Shown here in pieces: positions 23,801 through 33,801 of a DNA stretch of 64,000 bases. Every line of letters begins with the position of its first letter. The stretch's first letter is position 1. The DNA is from Citrus sinensis (lineage: Eukaryota; Streptophyta; Magnoliopsida; Sapindales; Rutaceae). Made by a program: the position numbers and the translations under genes. The notes beneath the pieces were generated by a model that was given only the letters and a program-made list of their open reading frames with translations, did not search any database and had not been told where the DNA came from. The stretch spans positions 3,873,501-3,937,500 of the forward strand of contig NC_068558.1 of NCBI RefSeq assembly GCF_022201045.2. Reading direction: 5' to 3'.

Positions 23801-24550
23801 ATCTATTTTTTTATTAAGAAAATAATTTTCTTTATGGTTTGTTTCCAATCGCATTTGTAGAAACAACTGTTTTTGTGCATGGTCAAAGATAGTCTGCAGA
23901 TTGTGGAGTAATTTTTATGTTCCCCAAGAAAAGAGTAATACGTGGACGATTTTGAATATATTGCGCATTGAGATAGGCCTTTTCTTGTGTCTTTACTTGC
24001 GATTTTCTTTTTGCTTTTCGTCTTCTGGGTCTTTTTTGTTCGTTGAATTTATGGCTTTATAATAATTGTGTACGAGAGTGATTTTTGAAGAAGGAGAGAG
24101 AGACATAGAGAAAGACACAGAGAGCTCCAAATTAAATTAAAAATTCATTACAAATTAATACATAGATAATTTTATAGTATATAACCAACACTTCTGCACT
24201 TGCATTATCTTAGCCCGCCAAGATTCTCGAAAGAATCCCCGGACAGTTCTAAGAGCAACAAGTCGAGGTTGTAATAATCAGATTTGAGTAAAAATGAAAG
24301 AAAAGAAAAAAGAAAAAGAAAAAGACAAGAGTAGAAAGCACACAGGATTAAAAAAAAAAAAAAAAAAAAAAAGAGAGAGAGGGAAGAAGAAAAAGCCAAG
24401 TAAATACTATAGTTAGGCTTTTCTCCTGTTCCCTCAATTTTGGCTTCTACCCGTTTTAATTAATTCTATCTAACTAATTATATCCCAACAAACGCAATAA
24501 TCACTAGCAGAAAAAAATAATATTGTTTTCAAATGGGGTCATAATTATAA

Positions 24551-26170
24551 TCAGCAACGAGCCCCCTTCTTGCAGATAAGTGCACCAGCAGAGCCCGTTA
24601 TGGGACCGACAAGTGCCGATGGTCTAGCACCTAGGCTCGAAGCTCTTGCATAGCTCGATGAGGCGCCTGCTCCTGATGCTGTAAAAAATGCACCGTTCAC
24701 CATCAAGTCCCCCTCTGATCTCCAGTTCCAATTCCTCCATTCACTTTCTGGTGCATCCTCATGTTTTGTCACCTTCACAAAAATCATATGTGTATATATA
24801 ATATTATCAGCATACATGTGAAAAGTTAATTTGATCCAAACACTAGAACGTCTATACCTTACAACATTATTTACCAAAAAATTTAAAAAAAAAAATAAAA
24901 GAAATACATTAAAGGAAGTTGCTGCTTACTTCTTTGCTGAACGCCCTGTCAGGGGCAGCAAATCTATTTCCTTGGCTGTTGATTGTAGGGTTAGCACTGC
25001 CTCCAATGGCATACATTTCCCAATGAGTGTAGTCATTGTTCACCACATGGAAGTAGCCATGTCTGCATCTGCAAATTTCAGAAAGTGAAAAAGAAATATA
25101 TCAGCGGCATGAAATTGATGGCTAGATAAAATATTTAATTAGTATTTACACTTTTTGATATTTTTAAGACTTAATTAATTACCTTGGAATTCTTTGGACA
25201 AGCCCTTCTCCGAAGTGATTAAAGGCAATAGTGGCTTGCATGTTCTTGTCCTGAGTGTAGGTATCGCTGTGACCCAATAACATCACCTTATCATGGTGGG
25301 TCATGAAATTGTTCGAAATAGTGATAGCCGTGGACCCATGAATGGCATCGACCAGTCCATCATCACAGTTCGATAACGAGCAGTGATCAACCCAGACGTG
25401 GGTCCCACCGAATATGGAGACACCATCACCGTCGGATACTGTCCTCCATCCGAAGTGTCTCGGTGAGTCCCTCACCATAGCGTTGCCCCCCTTTTTGCAG
25501 TCGTGTATGTTTAACCCATGGATAATAATGTTGGTCACGTACTGTATGGTAATGCATGGACCACCAGCTATGTGCACACTGGCTCCCCGACCGTCGATGG
25601 TCTTGAAAGAGTTCATGATCAACTCTTCCTTCAATCTGATGGTCATATCACGAGCGAAAATGATCCATAACGGCTCATCTTGGATCACAGCGTACCTTAG
25701 AGTTCCGGGTTTAGGGTTTACGACGTCATAGTCACCGGGGTCAGTGACCACATAAATTCTACCATCACGTCCACCAACCGCATTCTTGCCGAACCCAATC
25801 GCACAATCCGCCAACCTTTGCCTGTTCTTCTCCCAGTTGGGGTCGCACCGCCAGCAATCGTCAATCGGATTGCCGGTTCCGCAAGACAAGTAACCCAGGT
25901 TCCTCCTAGACGCATTGATGCTCCTATACACACACACACACACACACACAAACAATGTAACACATTTTTAGAAACATAATATAGGTAACATAGTAATAAC
26001 ATTATACTTGTGGAGCCACATAATTGGTCAATACAAGAGCATATGTAATGCACTTACTTGTGTACTTCGTGTACGACTAATTCTGGGTCCGGAACTGCGG
26101 AAGCTAAAATGAGAGCTGGGGTCATGAGAAAGAGGAGGAAGATGCTAAGAGAAGGAGAAGGGATTGCCAT
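24551..26170 (-). CDS. Secreted pectate lyase, polysaccharide lyase family 1, 4 exons, 404 aa
   Basis: Exons, in transcript order: 26058-26170, 25183-25923, 24930-25068 and 24551-24772. All junctions are GT-AG, 1215 nt including stop. The start at 26170 is chosen because it gives a clean signal peptide ([20 protein letters not shown], about 23-25 aa) behind a TATA box. Cysteine motifs ([18 protein letters not shown]), the calcium-binding [14 protein letters not shown] region (about residues 223-236) and the catalytic [19 protein letters not shown] segment (RIPR 282-285) are all present. The enzyme would cleave de-esterified pectate in the cell wall by beta-elimination. Length is normal for plant PL1. 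Intron 1 ends in a TG repeat next to the acceptor. In Arabidopsis, members of this family sit beside BT1 and beside STICHEL-like 2, as here. Which numbered isoform it is cannot be decided. Confidence 0.95.
25928..25951. repeat. CA microsatellite in pectate lyase intron 1
   Basis: About 12 CA units lie four bases from the acceptor of intron 1. Read on the coding strand it is (TG)n-TATAG, so the usual T-rich polypyrimidine tract is replaced by a TG repeat. Length variation could affect exon 2 recognition. Confidence 0.85.
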
Positions 26171-26254
26171 TTTTTTTCTAATTTTCCGGTTTAATTTCCT
26201 CTTCTTGTTGTTGAGTAGAAGTGAGAGTGTGGGAGAAATCATAAGAAGCGGGGG

Positions 26255-26264
26255 TTTATATAAA
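26255..26264 (-). promoter_or_regulatory. TATA box of the pectate lyase gene
   Basis: The minus strand reads TTTATATAAA about 90 bp upstream of the start codon at 26170, in a leader with no earlier in-frame start that improves the signal peptide. Confidence 0.6.
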
Positions 26265-26270
26265 GACGTT

Positions 26271-28980
26271 AAAGCCGGTCTAAATGGCGTGATTAAACTA
26301 AACATGTGGGCTCCACGGTGCTTCGTGATTTCAGGTTTTTACGGGATTCCAATAGGGTAGTTTTGGTCGTTAAGCAATGTCCCAATCCCTTTGAAAAAGA
26401 AAGCGCTACGGGTAAAGTCAAAAATTTACCACAACGACAAAAATATGAAAATAAATCCTCCCGCTAGAAAGCCAGCCTACAAAAAAAAAAAAAAAAAAAT
26501 GCCGCTTTTTCTTCAGCCTAACGAGTAACGAGTGATTGGCGCTCGGAAAATTTTAAGTGGCCTACAGCCTTAAATCAGAATCTTTACCCGCCAATAAAGA
26601 CTAAAAAGGAAAGTGCATGTAATGGTTTTGGACTATCGGTGTATATCAAGAGGTCAATTGAAAGCACATGGAGATAAGTTAAATTTTTAGAATTCATTGT
26701 CTCTAGAATATGTGTACATACGTATATTCTTTAGTTTTGCTTCAATTGTTGAAATTCCCGTGATAAACATGAACAACAGCCGGACTCCGAAAATCGAAAT
26801 TAACACAAGGTCTGTAACATTCTTTATTTCTTTATGTTCCACACGCTTCGATGGCAGCAGCCACCAGCCAATGACAAATGAGGATCAGCAAAATTTCGGA
26901 GCGGCTACCAGATTATTAAATAAGTTTTTGCAGTTAATTAAGGAATTAATTGAACACCGTTAAGTTATGGAGAAAATCTTTCGTGATGCAAGCACATGCT
27001 TTTGCCCTCCAATTCAAACACTCACCATTGTAGGCCCCAATGTCGTCTTTATAGATTTTCCATCTTTATGATATGTGCTCTTCTTATCAGGGGGAAAAAA
27101 AAAAAAAAAAGAAATTTTCCAGCCGCAAACATCGCCGAAATTTCACACTATTAAATCTAAAATTCATTCATTTCCTGACAAGGCATATCTCCTGCCTCTT
27201 CAACTTGCTACTTGCATCTAGCCAGCTATGTTTCAACAAAATTTACGCCTCGAATCCGTTCCTATTAACTACAGAACGGTATGTTTGTACCAGTTTAAAT
27301 GTTCGGTCATTTTAAGACGTGAGATTTAATTCTGAACTGCAGTTTGGTTTAATATCGAGTTTTTTTTTTTTTTTTGTATTTTAAAATGTGAAAGCATCCG
27401 CACGGGAGAATTATTAGAACGGTTCATAGCTGCTCGTCAAAAGAAGTAGCATGCGGCGTACACGTGGCACGAGATAGAGGGCGTCGTATCCGTGAAAATT
27501 GATCCGCTGAAAGCAACGGCGTCACATGGGAATTTTGTTCCTCATACGATTCCCTTGTCTCCCGGGGAGCATCGCGGCCGTCGATTGTGATTTTCAAGGG
27601 CGAGCGTGGCCGTTGATATTGGGTGGTGGGGGTGATCGGCATGTGAGAGAAAAAGAACACTCGATTCGAACAAGACCAGTTTGAAAGGTCCTGTTAGGGA
27701 GTTTTTTTGTAGTATAAAATAAGAGAACACAGGCACGTTAGTTTTGAGATAACCAGCTAGTGGAGTGAAAACTACTCGGCACTCATCCACTTAACACGTG
27801 GTGCCCCCTTGGCCCTGCCATGTGGCGCCCTCGTTCTCGGCCAATGGTTTTTCTCCTTTGCACATGCAATTTCTCGTTATATCACATCAAATCATCGCAA
27901 TCAAATCCTTATCATTTGTAAAGATTTTTTTTTTCCTAATTAACTGACTAAATTCATGCGGTTAATTAAGTTTAAGTCAAATTTTGCTTAACTCTACCAC
28001 GCACTTCAGTCAAATTTTTTTGTTGTGATGGGATTGGTCAAGTTTATTCCAGGCACACTTCTATGAGGAAATGCCACCGACACATAAATTCCCTGAAAGG
28101 AACTTTTACCTTCTTATTAAATTTTTTTTTTCCAACTTTTGCTTAAATCAAAATGTTAACATATCACGTCCATTAAATCATCAACCAATGCATGTTGTTT
28201 TGTGTTAATGTGTCAAGTATGCGTCAAAATCCAAGTAATTATGTATGTCTCTCAAATGTTTATGCTTTGCAAGCAATACCGAAAGAAGAAGCAAACAATA
28301 TTAGGATGAAATTTGTCTTCGTGGTGATGGAGTGCGGCTCATAGCTTTGCCAAAAATCATATAGAAGATGGAGAGTCCAATATTATTAGAGCCCTCACCC
28401 ATCAATTTTAAAACCAATATATATGCGTATGTGGGGGCTATAAGCTATTTCAATTTGTGGTCCGTCTCATTAGAGCTGTCCATAAGTTATTGAATGTTGC
28501 GTAACATAAAAGCATATGATTCATGGACTATTTTAACCATGATTAATGTTCGTGTTAATGGATTAAGCAAAAAAGACAGATGTTTTTTTTTTAAAAAAAA
28601 AACAAAGATTGTTTATGATTATTATTGGATTATAAAGTATGGAAATTAGGATTAAAGAAACGCAAAAAAAGGGAAGTCAAATCAATTTTCTAAAAAAAGA
28701 TTTAAAAAATAAAAAAACAAATTAAAGAAATGGTTGTGACAAAAACATTGGGGGGAAAAAAAAAAACTGATCATTTCGCACAACCTTTGGATCGTAAATT
28801 ACTCAATTCTACAATCAAAATTAGCATAAATAGCTCAAATTAAAGCTAACGCACCACAACTTCCACTGTTAGATAAGAGGACTTTTGAAACTGGGGGATG
28901 CTGAAAAGTGAAAACCAGTAGAGACAGTGATGCATTAGTGCTTATGTACAGCACGCGTTGCTTTAATTAGGGACATGATT
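26271..28980. other. Intergenic; pectate lyase upstream region with two G-box/ABRE-like sites
   Basis: No coding gene is supported. ACACGTGG occurs at about 27460 and 27794, each with the CACGTG core of bZIP/bHLH sites, about 1.2-1.5 kb upstream of the pectate lyase start. A and T runs (26479-26499, 27094-27110, 27360-27376) and short overlapping ORFs fill the rest. Confidence 0.5.
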
Positions 28981-28985
28981 TTGCT

Positions 28986-28993
28986 CTATAAAT
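28986..28993 (+). promoter_or_regulatory. Putative TATA box for the small ORF at 29084
   Basis: CTATAAAT lies 91-98 bp upstream of the ATG at 29084. A three-codon upstream ORF (ATG TGC CGG TAG, 29054-29065) sits between them. Confidence 0.35.
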
Positions 28994-29083
28994 GAGACAA
29001 ATGGAGGTGGGAAAGAAATTACACAGTCAGTTAAATCTCAATCATTTATAGTCATGTGCCGGTAGCTAATTTTAACTGCAGCC

Positions 29084-29296
29084 ATGATGAGCTTTCACTT
29101 TAATCGATTGTCCAGGAACATGTGTCAAAACTTAAAGGTCAAAACAACACCATCATTACGTGCAATTCTCTCCTTAATTAATTATCTTTTTCTCCCTTGG
29201 CTGTTGCAAAGATTGAGAATTACAGCTATCTTGAATTGGAAGAAACCAAATCAATACAGTTTCTATGAGGATGATGGAATAAAATTGGAGCCGTAG
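29084..29296 (+). CDS. Possible small protein, 70 aa, unknown function
   Basis: A single open frame of 70 codons lies behind a TATA-like box and a short leader. The protein is basic, with a hydrophobic central segment (LRAILSLINYLFLPWLL, about residues 25-41) that could be one membrane span or an amphipathic helix, and an acidic tail (YEDDGIKLEP). I recognise no domain. The evidence for a gene is only the TATA-ATG spacing and a frame somewhat longer than its surroundings, so it may be chance. Confidence 0.33.
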   Translation: MMSFHFNRLSRNMCQNLKVKTTPSLRAILSLINYLFLPWLLQRLRITAILNWKKPNQYSFYEDDGIKLEP

Positions 29297-29707
29297 GAGC
29301 CAAGATATCACGGCATCATCAAGTTGTCTTTGTTATCATTGTTTTGTTCTTGACTTCTATTCAATACGAAGCGAGATAATCCTGCCAAACAATTGGGCCC
29401 GAAATTGGTAGAACTAAAATCTGACCCAAGAACCCAATAATCCTCTGTGAGCTAGGCCTAGCTCTTTTCAGGTTAAATCCTAAGAGGAAAGCTCCTCGCA
29501 CCCCTTTTTAACTCTTTTTAAGAAACCGCACTTTTTTTTTCCCAATTTTTTTGTCTTTCTTTTATGAAATTAAAAAAAAAGAAAATTAAATTATCTTACA
29601 AATTTTAATTAAATTTCACTGTCATTTAGAATACATTTTGCAGACATACTTTTTCATGATAACGTTATTGTTAATAAATAATTTATTTCTTCAATATTTT
29701 TATTTTG

Positions 29708-29897
29708 TCGACAAAATTAATTATATCATATATTATGAATTAAAATGGTTAGGGTTCATGAAGTGTAGAGACATTTTAGTGTAACCAGATTCATGTTTGT
29801 CCTCGACAAAATTAATTATATCATATATTATGAATTAAAATGGTTAGGGTTCATGAAGTGTAGAGACATTTTATTGTAACCAGATTCATGTTTGTCC
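29708..29897 (+). repeat. 95-bp perfect-looking tandem duplication
   Basis: The segment starting TCGACAAAATTAATTATATC at 29708 repeats from 29803. I see a single difference (ATTTTAGTG versus ATTTTATTG). The near identity indicates a recent event in non-coding DNA. Confidence 0.93.
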
Positions 29898-30620
29898 TCT
29901 CATGTACTTTCCAGTAACAACAGAACTATTATTCCAAAAAAAAAAGGTGGGGGTGATAAAAGGACACTATAAGGGTGTAAAAAGCATTACGAAATTTTAA
30001 ATTTCTTGAGCCCAAACTGTCATATAATGTGACGGGCGTGCCGATACGCTGCAACTGAGCCGATCCACAAGGAAAATGGACTTTTAGTTGTCCTTGCTTA
30101 GCTTATAGGTTCAGAACATAGGCCATAATGATCCTGTCCCCGATTCCGGCTTGAGCAGAAAGATCATGGTTTCCCAAATCCGCCCACATAATTTGAACAT
30201 GAAGAAAGCAAGTTCGCCGCTGCTTTACTCAGACCAGTTTGTCTGATTGTATTAATTATCTTTGGTTGCGTTACAACTTCCGGGTTCTGGCAAGGAAAAT
30301 TAATGCAACGAGTCCGCGATTTTTGTTGGGAAATTATCATAAATCATTGCATATCTTATTACATTTTATCTTAATTAACAGCTAATTATGTAAAATCCAA
30401 GCTAGTCCCGTTTAATACACTTCGCTCGCTGGTTGCTGGTTGTGTTATGTAATTTAAGATTGTCCGAAATTATAGGTAACTTGTTTTCTCATCAATTTCA
30501 ACGTCATATTATATATATATATATCATATGAAAAAGAAAAAAAAATGTAATAATTAATAACGTTTCGGAAGCGAAGAAAGAGGATCACGTGATTTTTCGA
30601 AGGAAATTAAAAGTTGAAAC

Positions 30621-31092
30621 TTAGGCTTGTAGTCTAGTGGTGAACCATTGCCCTTAAAGTTAAACATGACTATGGGGGCAATGGTTCGAGTCCCCACGGA
30701 CTCAACCTCCCTCAATTAAACATATTTATTTAGAGATTTTTTATAACGTCTTTCTCCCTTGCGAAATGCGAGTGGAGTAGAGATATTCCTCCTCCGTGAA
30801 GGGTATTTGGATGAGCATGTACTTCATAAAATAAAAAGAGTGGAGTAGAGACATTCCTCCTCCGTGAAGGGTATTTGGATGAGCATGTACTTCATAAAAT
30901 AAAAATATAATAAAGACATTTTTTCTCCGTAAAAGTTATTTGGATGAGCATGTACTTCATACAATAAAAATATAATAATATAAATCTTATGTATAGATCT
31001 AATTGTAAATATCAGTGTAATGACCTGCTGTCATTACAGTTATCTCTGTGTAATACAATAACCTGATGCTTAACTAGTTAAAAAAAAAAAAA
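30621..31092 (+). mobile_element. tRNA-derived SINE with internal 68-bp tandem triplication
   Basis: A clear A box (TAGTCTAGTGG, 30630-30640) and B box (GGTTCGAGTCC, 30683-30693) define a tRNA-like head. The body contains three 68-bp units starting near 30770, 30838 and 30906; the first two are almost identical and the third is diverged. It ends in a 13-A tail at 31080-31092. I could not find a convincing target duplication, so it is older than, or ended differently from, the SINE at 513-828. No protein is encoded. Confidence 0.8.
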
Positions 31093-32870
31093 TCCCGGTT
31101 CACGAAATTCGGTGGAGTGTTTAGCTATTTGTAAACGGTGTGTCACAGGCTACCAGCACAGCTCTATAATTAGGGGCGCTCTACAGACTACACATACTCT
31201 GATACTTGTAGTTCTAGTCTTCTCTCTTCCTCGTTTCGCCATCAATAATGCAAATGCAAAATTTGGTTACAGATTAAAAAAAAAAAAAAGGCTTTCAAAA
31301 AGTGCTTTTTACTGGTTTCTACCCTTAGCCAGCCGCAGCCAGCAAGCTGCATGCACTGCTGATTTCCCCCTTGATTCGACAAAATCAATCACTCGTCAAC
31401 ATCCACAAATTTCACCGTGGATTAATTACTCCCTTACTGCAGACTCTGGGGGTACACTGTTTCATGAAAGAAGACCCATCAAGACGCGTGGCATTGACAG
31501 ATTAGTCAAAGTCCACATCAACGCCGCTCCTGAGGTCAGTGCATGCTGGGTAATGGCTATGAATAAAACCTACAAAAGTAAAAATACAGTAAGTAAACGT
31601 ACGCTGCGGATGCGGAAAAGCAGTTAAAAAGTGACGGGTGGTTGGGTTATTCATTTAACAGTGCGGATGGCGACGGATTGGTTTTTTCTCAGTTTTAGCC
31701 AATACTGGACCCAAAACCAGGTGCATTTTCAAATGGCTTTAGATTCGCTTTCTGTTTCGCTTCGCTTTCCTTCCCTCCATATCCAGCTCCTCACGTTCCA
31801 ACCCCACCACTGTCAACTCTCCACGCGCCCCCTACCCCTACCGCCCGACTCATTACCAATATAATATATACTATCAACTTTACCTATGTATATTATTAAG
31901 TTCACAAGCAAACCTACAAATTGATGCAAAAATTTGTATTCAATGTAAACTGATATTTTATATGTCCTTGTGTTATATTCCTTAATATTCTGATATTAAA
32001 AAAAAAAGTTAAGTTATTACTTGAGATTTGATTTCACTTATTGGTCTTATATATTTAAAAGTATAATTTTTATATCTATATTTTATATGTATAAGATTCT
32101 TAATAATTATATGATACAGAGAAATAAATTAAAATATTTTTTGACTTAATTTATTTGAGAAATTAAAGAAATTCACATACCTTTATTTTTTTTTTTTTGC
32201 TGAAATGAGAATTTTTAGTAAAAATAATGGCTAGTTTTAAGTAAATAAGATAAATTATTTTCTCTTTAATTTTTCGAGTAAACAAGATTAATAATATTTT
32301 TTTTATCTTTTATAGTCGATACTAGTCCTATTTATATTAACTAAAACTAAAAATAGTGCAAGAAGTGACCGTTAAAAAATGATTTTATTAATTAGACATA
32401 TAAGCTTTTTATAGTATAGTAGAAAATAAAACTATACAAATATTATACCAATATTATCTGCCATAAAAAAATATTTATTAAGAAAAAAGAAACAGCGAAT
32501 GTATGATACGTGCCTTAAATGAAGGTGGGATGTCTTATTAATTGAACCGACCGTAGTTACAGCTTTACGCCATAACACAAACTAACTGAAACCGCCTAAA
32601 ATTTGAAAGACCAAAACACCCCCTGATGTGGCTCATTGGCCGAGACGGCGAGACCAGTACCCCTCTGCCAACACTCTGCTCACAGAAGAAAGAAAGAAAC
32701 AAGAATTTTTCTGCAAAAATAATTAAAAAGGAAAAAAAAAACGTTCTCTCTCCCCATTCAATTGTTTAACAAAAACAATGGCACCGTATGCAACATCAAC
32801 CTCAGTCATTAATGACATTTACTAAATTGCCACTTGTAACCACCAGGACCGCCTCTATCTTCATCGTCTT
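31093..32870. other. Intergenic, AT-rich; ORF at 31112-31627 not supported as a gene
   Basis: A 171-codon frame at 31112-31627 begins 20 bases after the SINE tail. It has no recognisable domain, contains a run of lysines from an A tract and lacks promoter or exon context, so I treat it as chance. The rest (31870-32500) is A/T runs. The end grades into the STICHEL-like promoter. Confidence 0.5.
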
Positions 32871-33012
32871 TATTCTACCTACAGCGTCAACGTGATTCTA
32901 AAACAATGCGGCAATTTAGGACTAGGGTTTTGTACTAACCCGACTTTTACGCTGCCTCATTCAAACTTCGTTAACTTCGAAGTCTGCAGTTAGCATTATT
33001 TTTATTTGCAGG

Positions 33013-33684
33013 TTTGAATGTTTAAAACTTTGTCGTTTTTACATTCTTCGTTTCTTTCTCGCTTGTATTCTAAGTTAAAAGTTTTGAATTTTTTTTTTCC
33101 CTTGATTCTCTCTAGAATGTAACAGTTGGTTTTCTATCTGATAGGCAAAGCCTTGTTTAGTTAGCTCTCTGACTTTGAGCTGTGTGAACAAATACGGGCA
33201 TTGTTTAATACTGTTTATGTGTGTTTTGTCTTCTTCGCGAGTGTTTGTTACTGTAATGGCTCTTTGGGATTCTGTGACGAACGTTTCTTTGCTTTATTTT
33301 ATTTTATTATTTTTTGAAGGTATGCTTTTGTCATGAAAAACGCTACATTGTAAGTTAAATGAAGAAAGATGCTCATTTATCATATTTTGTGATCAAAACA
33401 TTGAATTTGGTGAAACTAAGAATTTTTATGTGATTTTATTTTTATTTGTTCCATTTCCTGAAATGTAAGAAGTTGCAACCTATGCTTCTCAGGACTGAAT
33501 GGCAAATGTAGCAAAACTTTTTTAAATTTCTGTGACTACTAATAATAGAAATTTGGCTCTTTTGTTTTCCTTCTTTCCTTTTGATTGTCAGTTTCGCTAT
33601 TTGATTACACTGTCATATACTTTTTTTTTCCTCAGAATTTTTACTGATGGGTTGATGACTCTATCTATTTATTTCTTCTTTCAG
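33013..33684 (+). other. Probable 5'-UTR intron of the STICHEL-like gene
   Basis: A donor-like TTGCAG/GTTTGA at about 33012/33013 and a strong acceptor TTCTTTCAG (ending 33684) bracket T-rich sequence. Splicing would join a leader exon of uncertain start (about 32880) to the exon carrying the start codon at 33802. Inferred from consensus only. Confidence 0.4.
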
Positions 33685-33691
33685 GTTAAAG

Positions 33692-33724
33692 ATGGTGTTT
33701 TTCCTTCCATACCCTGAAGTTTGA
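33692..33724 (+). CDS. Upstream ORF in the STICHEL-like leader, 10 codons
   Basis: ATG at 33692 opens a frame MVFLPYPEV ending at TGA 33722-33724, 77 bp before the main start. It lies in the exon that would follow the proposed leader intron, so it would be in the mature mRNA and could lower translation of the main frame. No conservation can be checked here. Confidence 0.35.
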   Translation: MVFFLPYPEV

Positions 33725-33801
33725 TATTGAACTAGAGAAAAAATAACAAAGCTGACTAGTTCTTGATATTTTACCTTCTTTTTTTTTCTTGCCTGAAAAT
33801 A

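Larger units (their letters stand above)
16660..24550. other. Long AT-rich intergenic spacer
   Basis: No gene is supported over about 7.9 kb. It holds a TA microsatellite (17307-17358), a 39-bp motif present twice 780 bp apart, a degenerate hAT-like relic (about 20350-20892), a poly-A/AG tract (24350-24385) and scattered A/T runs. ORFs on both strands are short, compositionally non-coding and overlap one another. Confidence 0.6.

Noticed and set aside
30626-30700. tRNA gene on the plus strand
   Set aside because: A and B boxes are good, but the region between them is abnormal for a folded tRNA and a SINE body with an A tail follows.
31112-31627. 171-codon ORF after the second SINE
   Set aside because: The longest unassigned frame, but it has no domain, contains an A-tract lysine run and begins in SINE-flanking sequence; chance is more likely.
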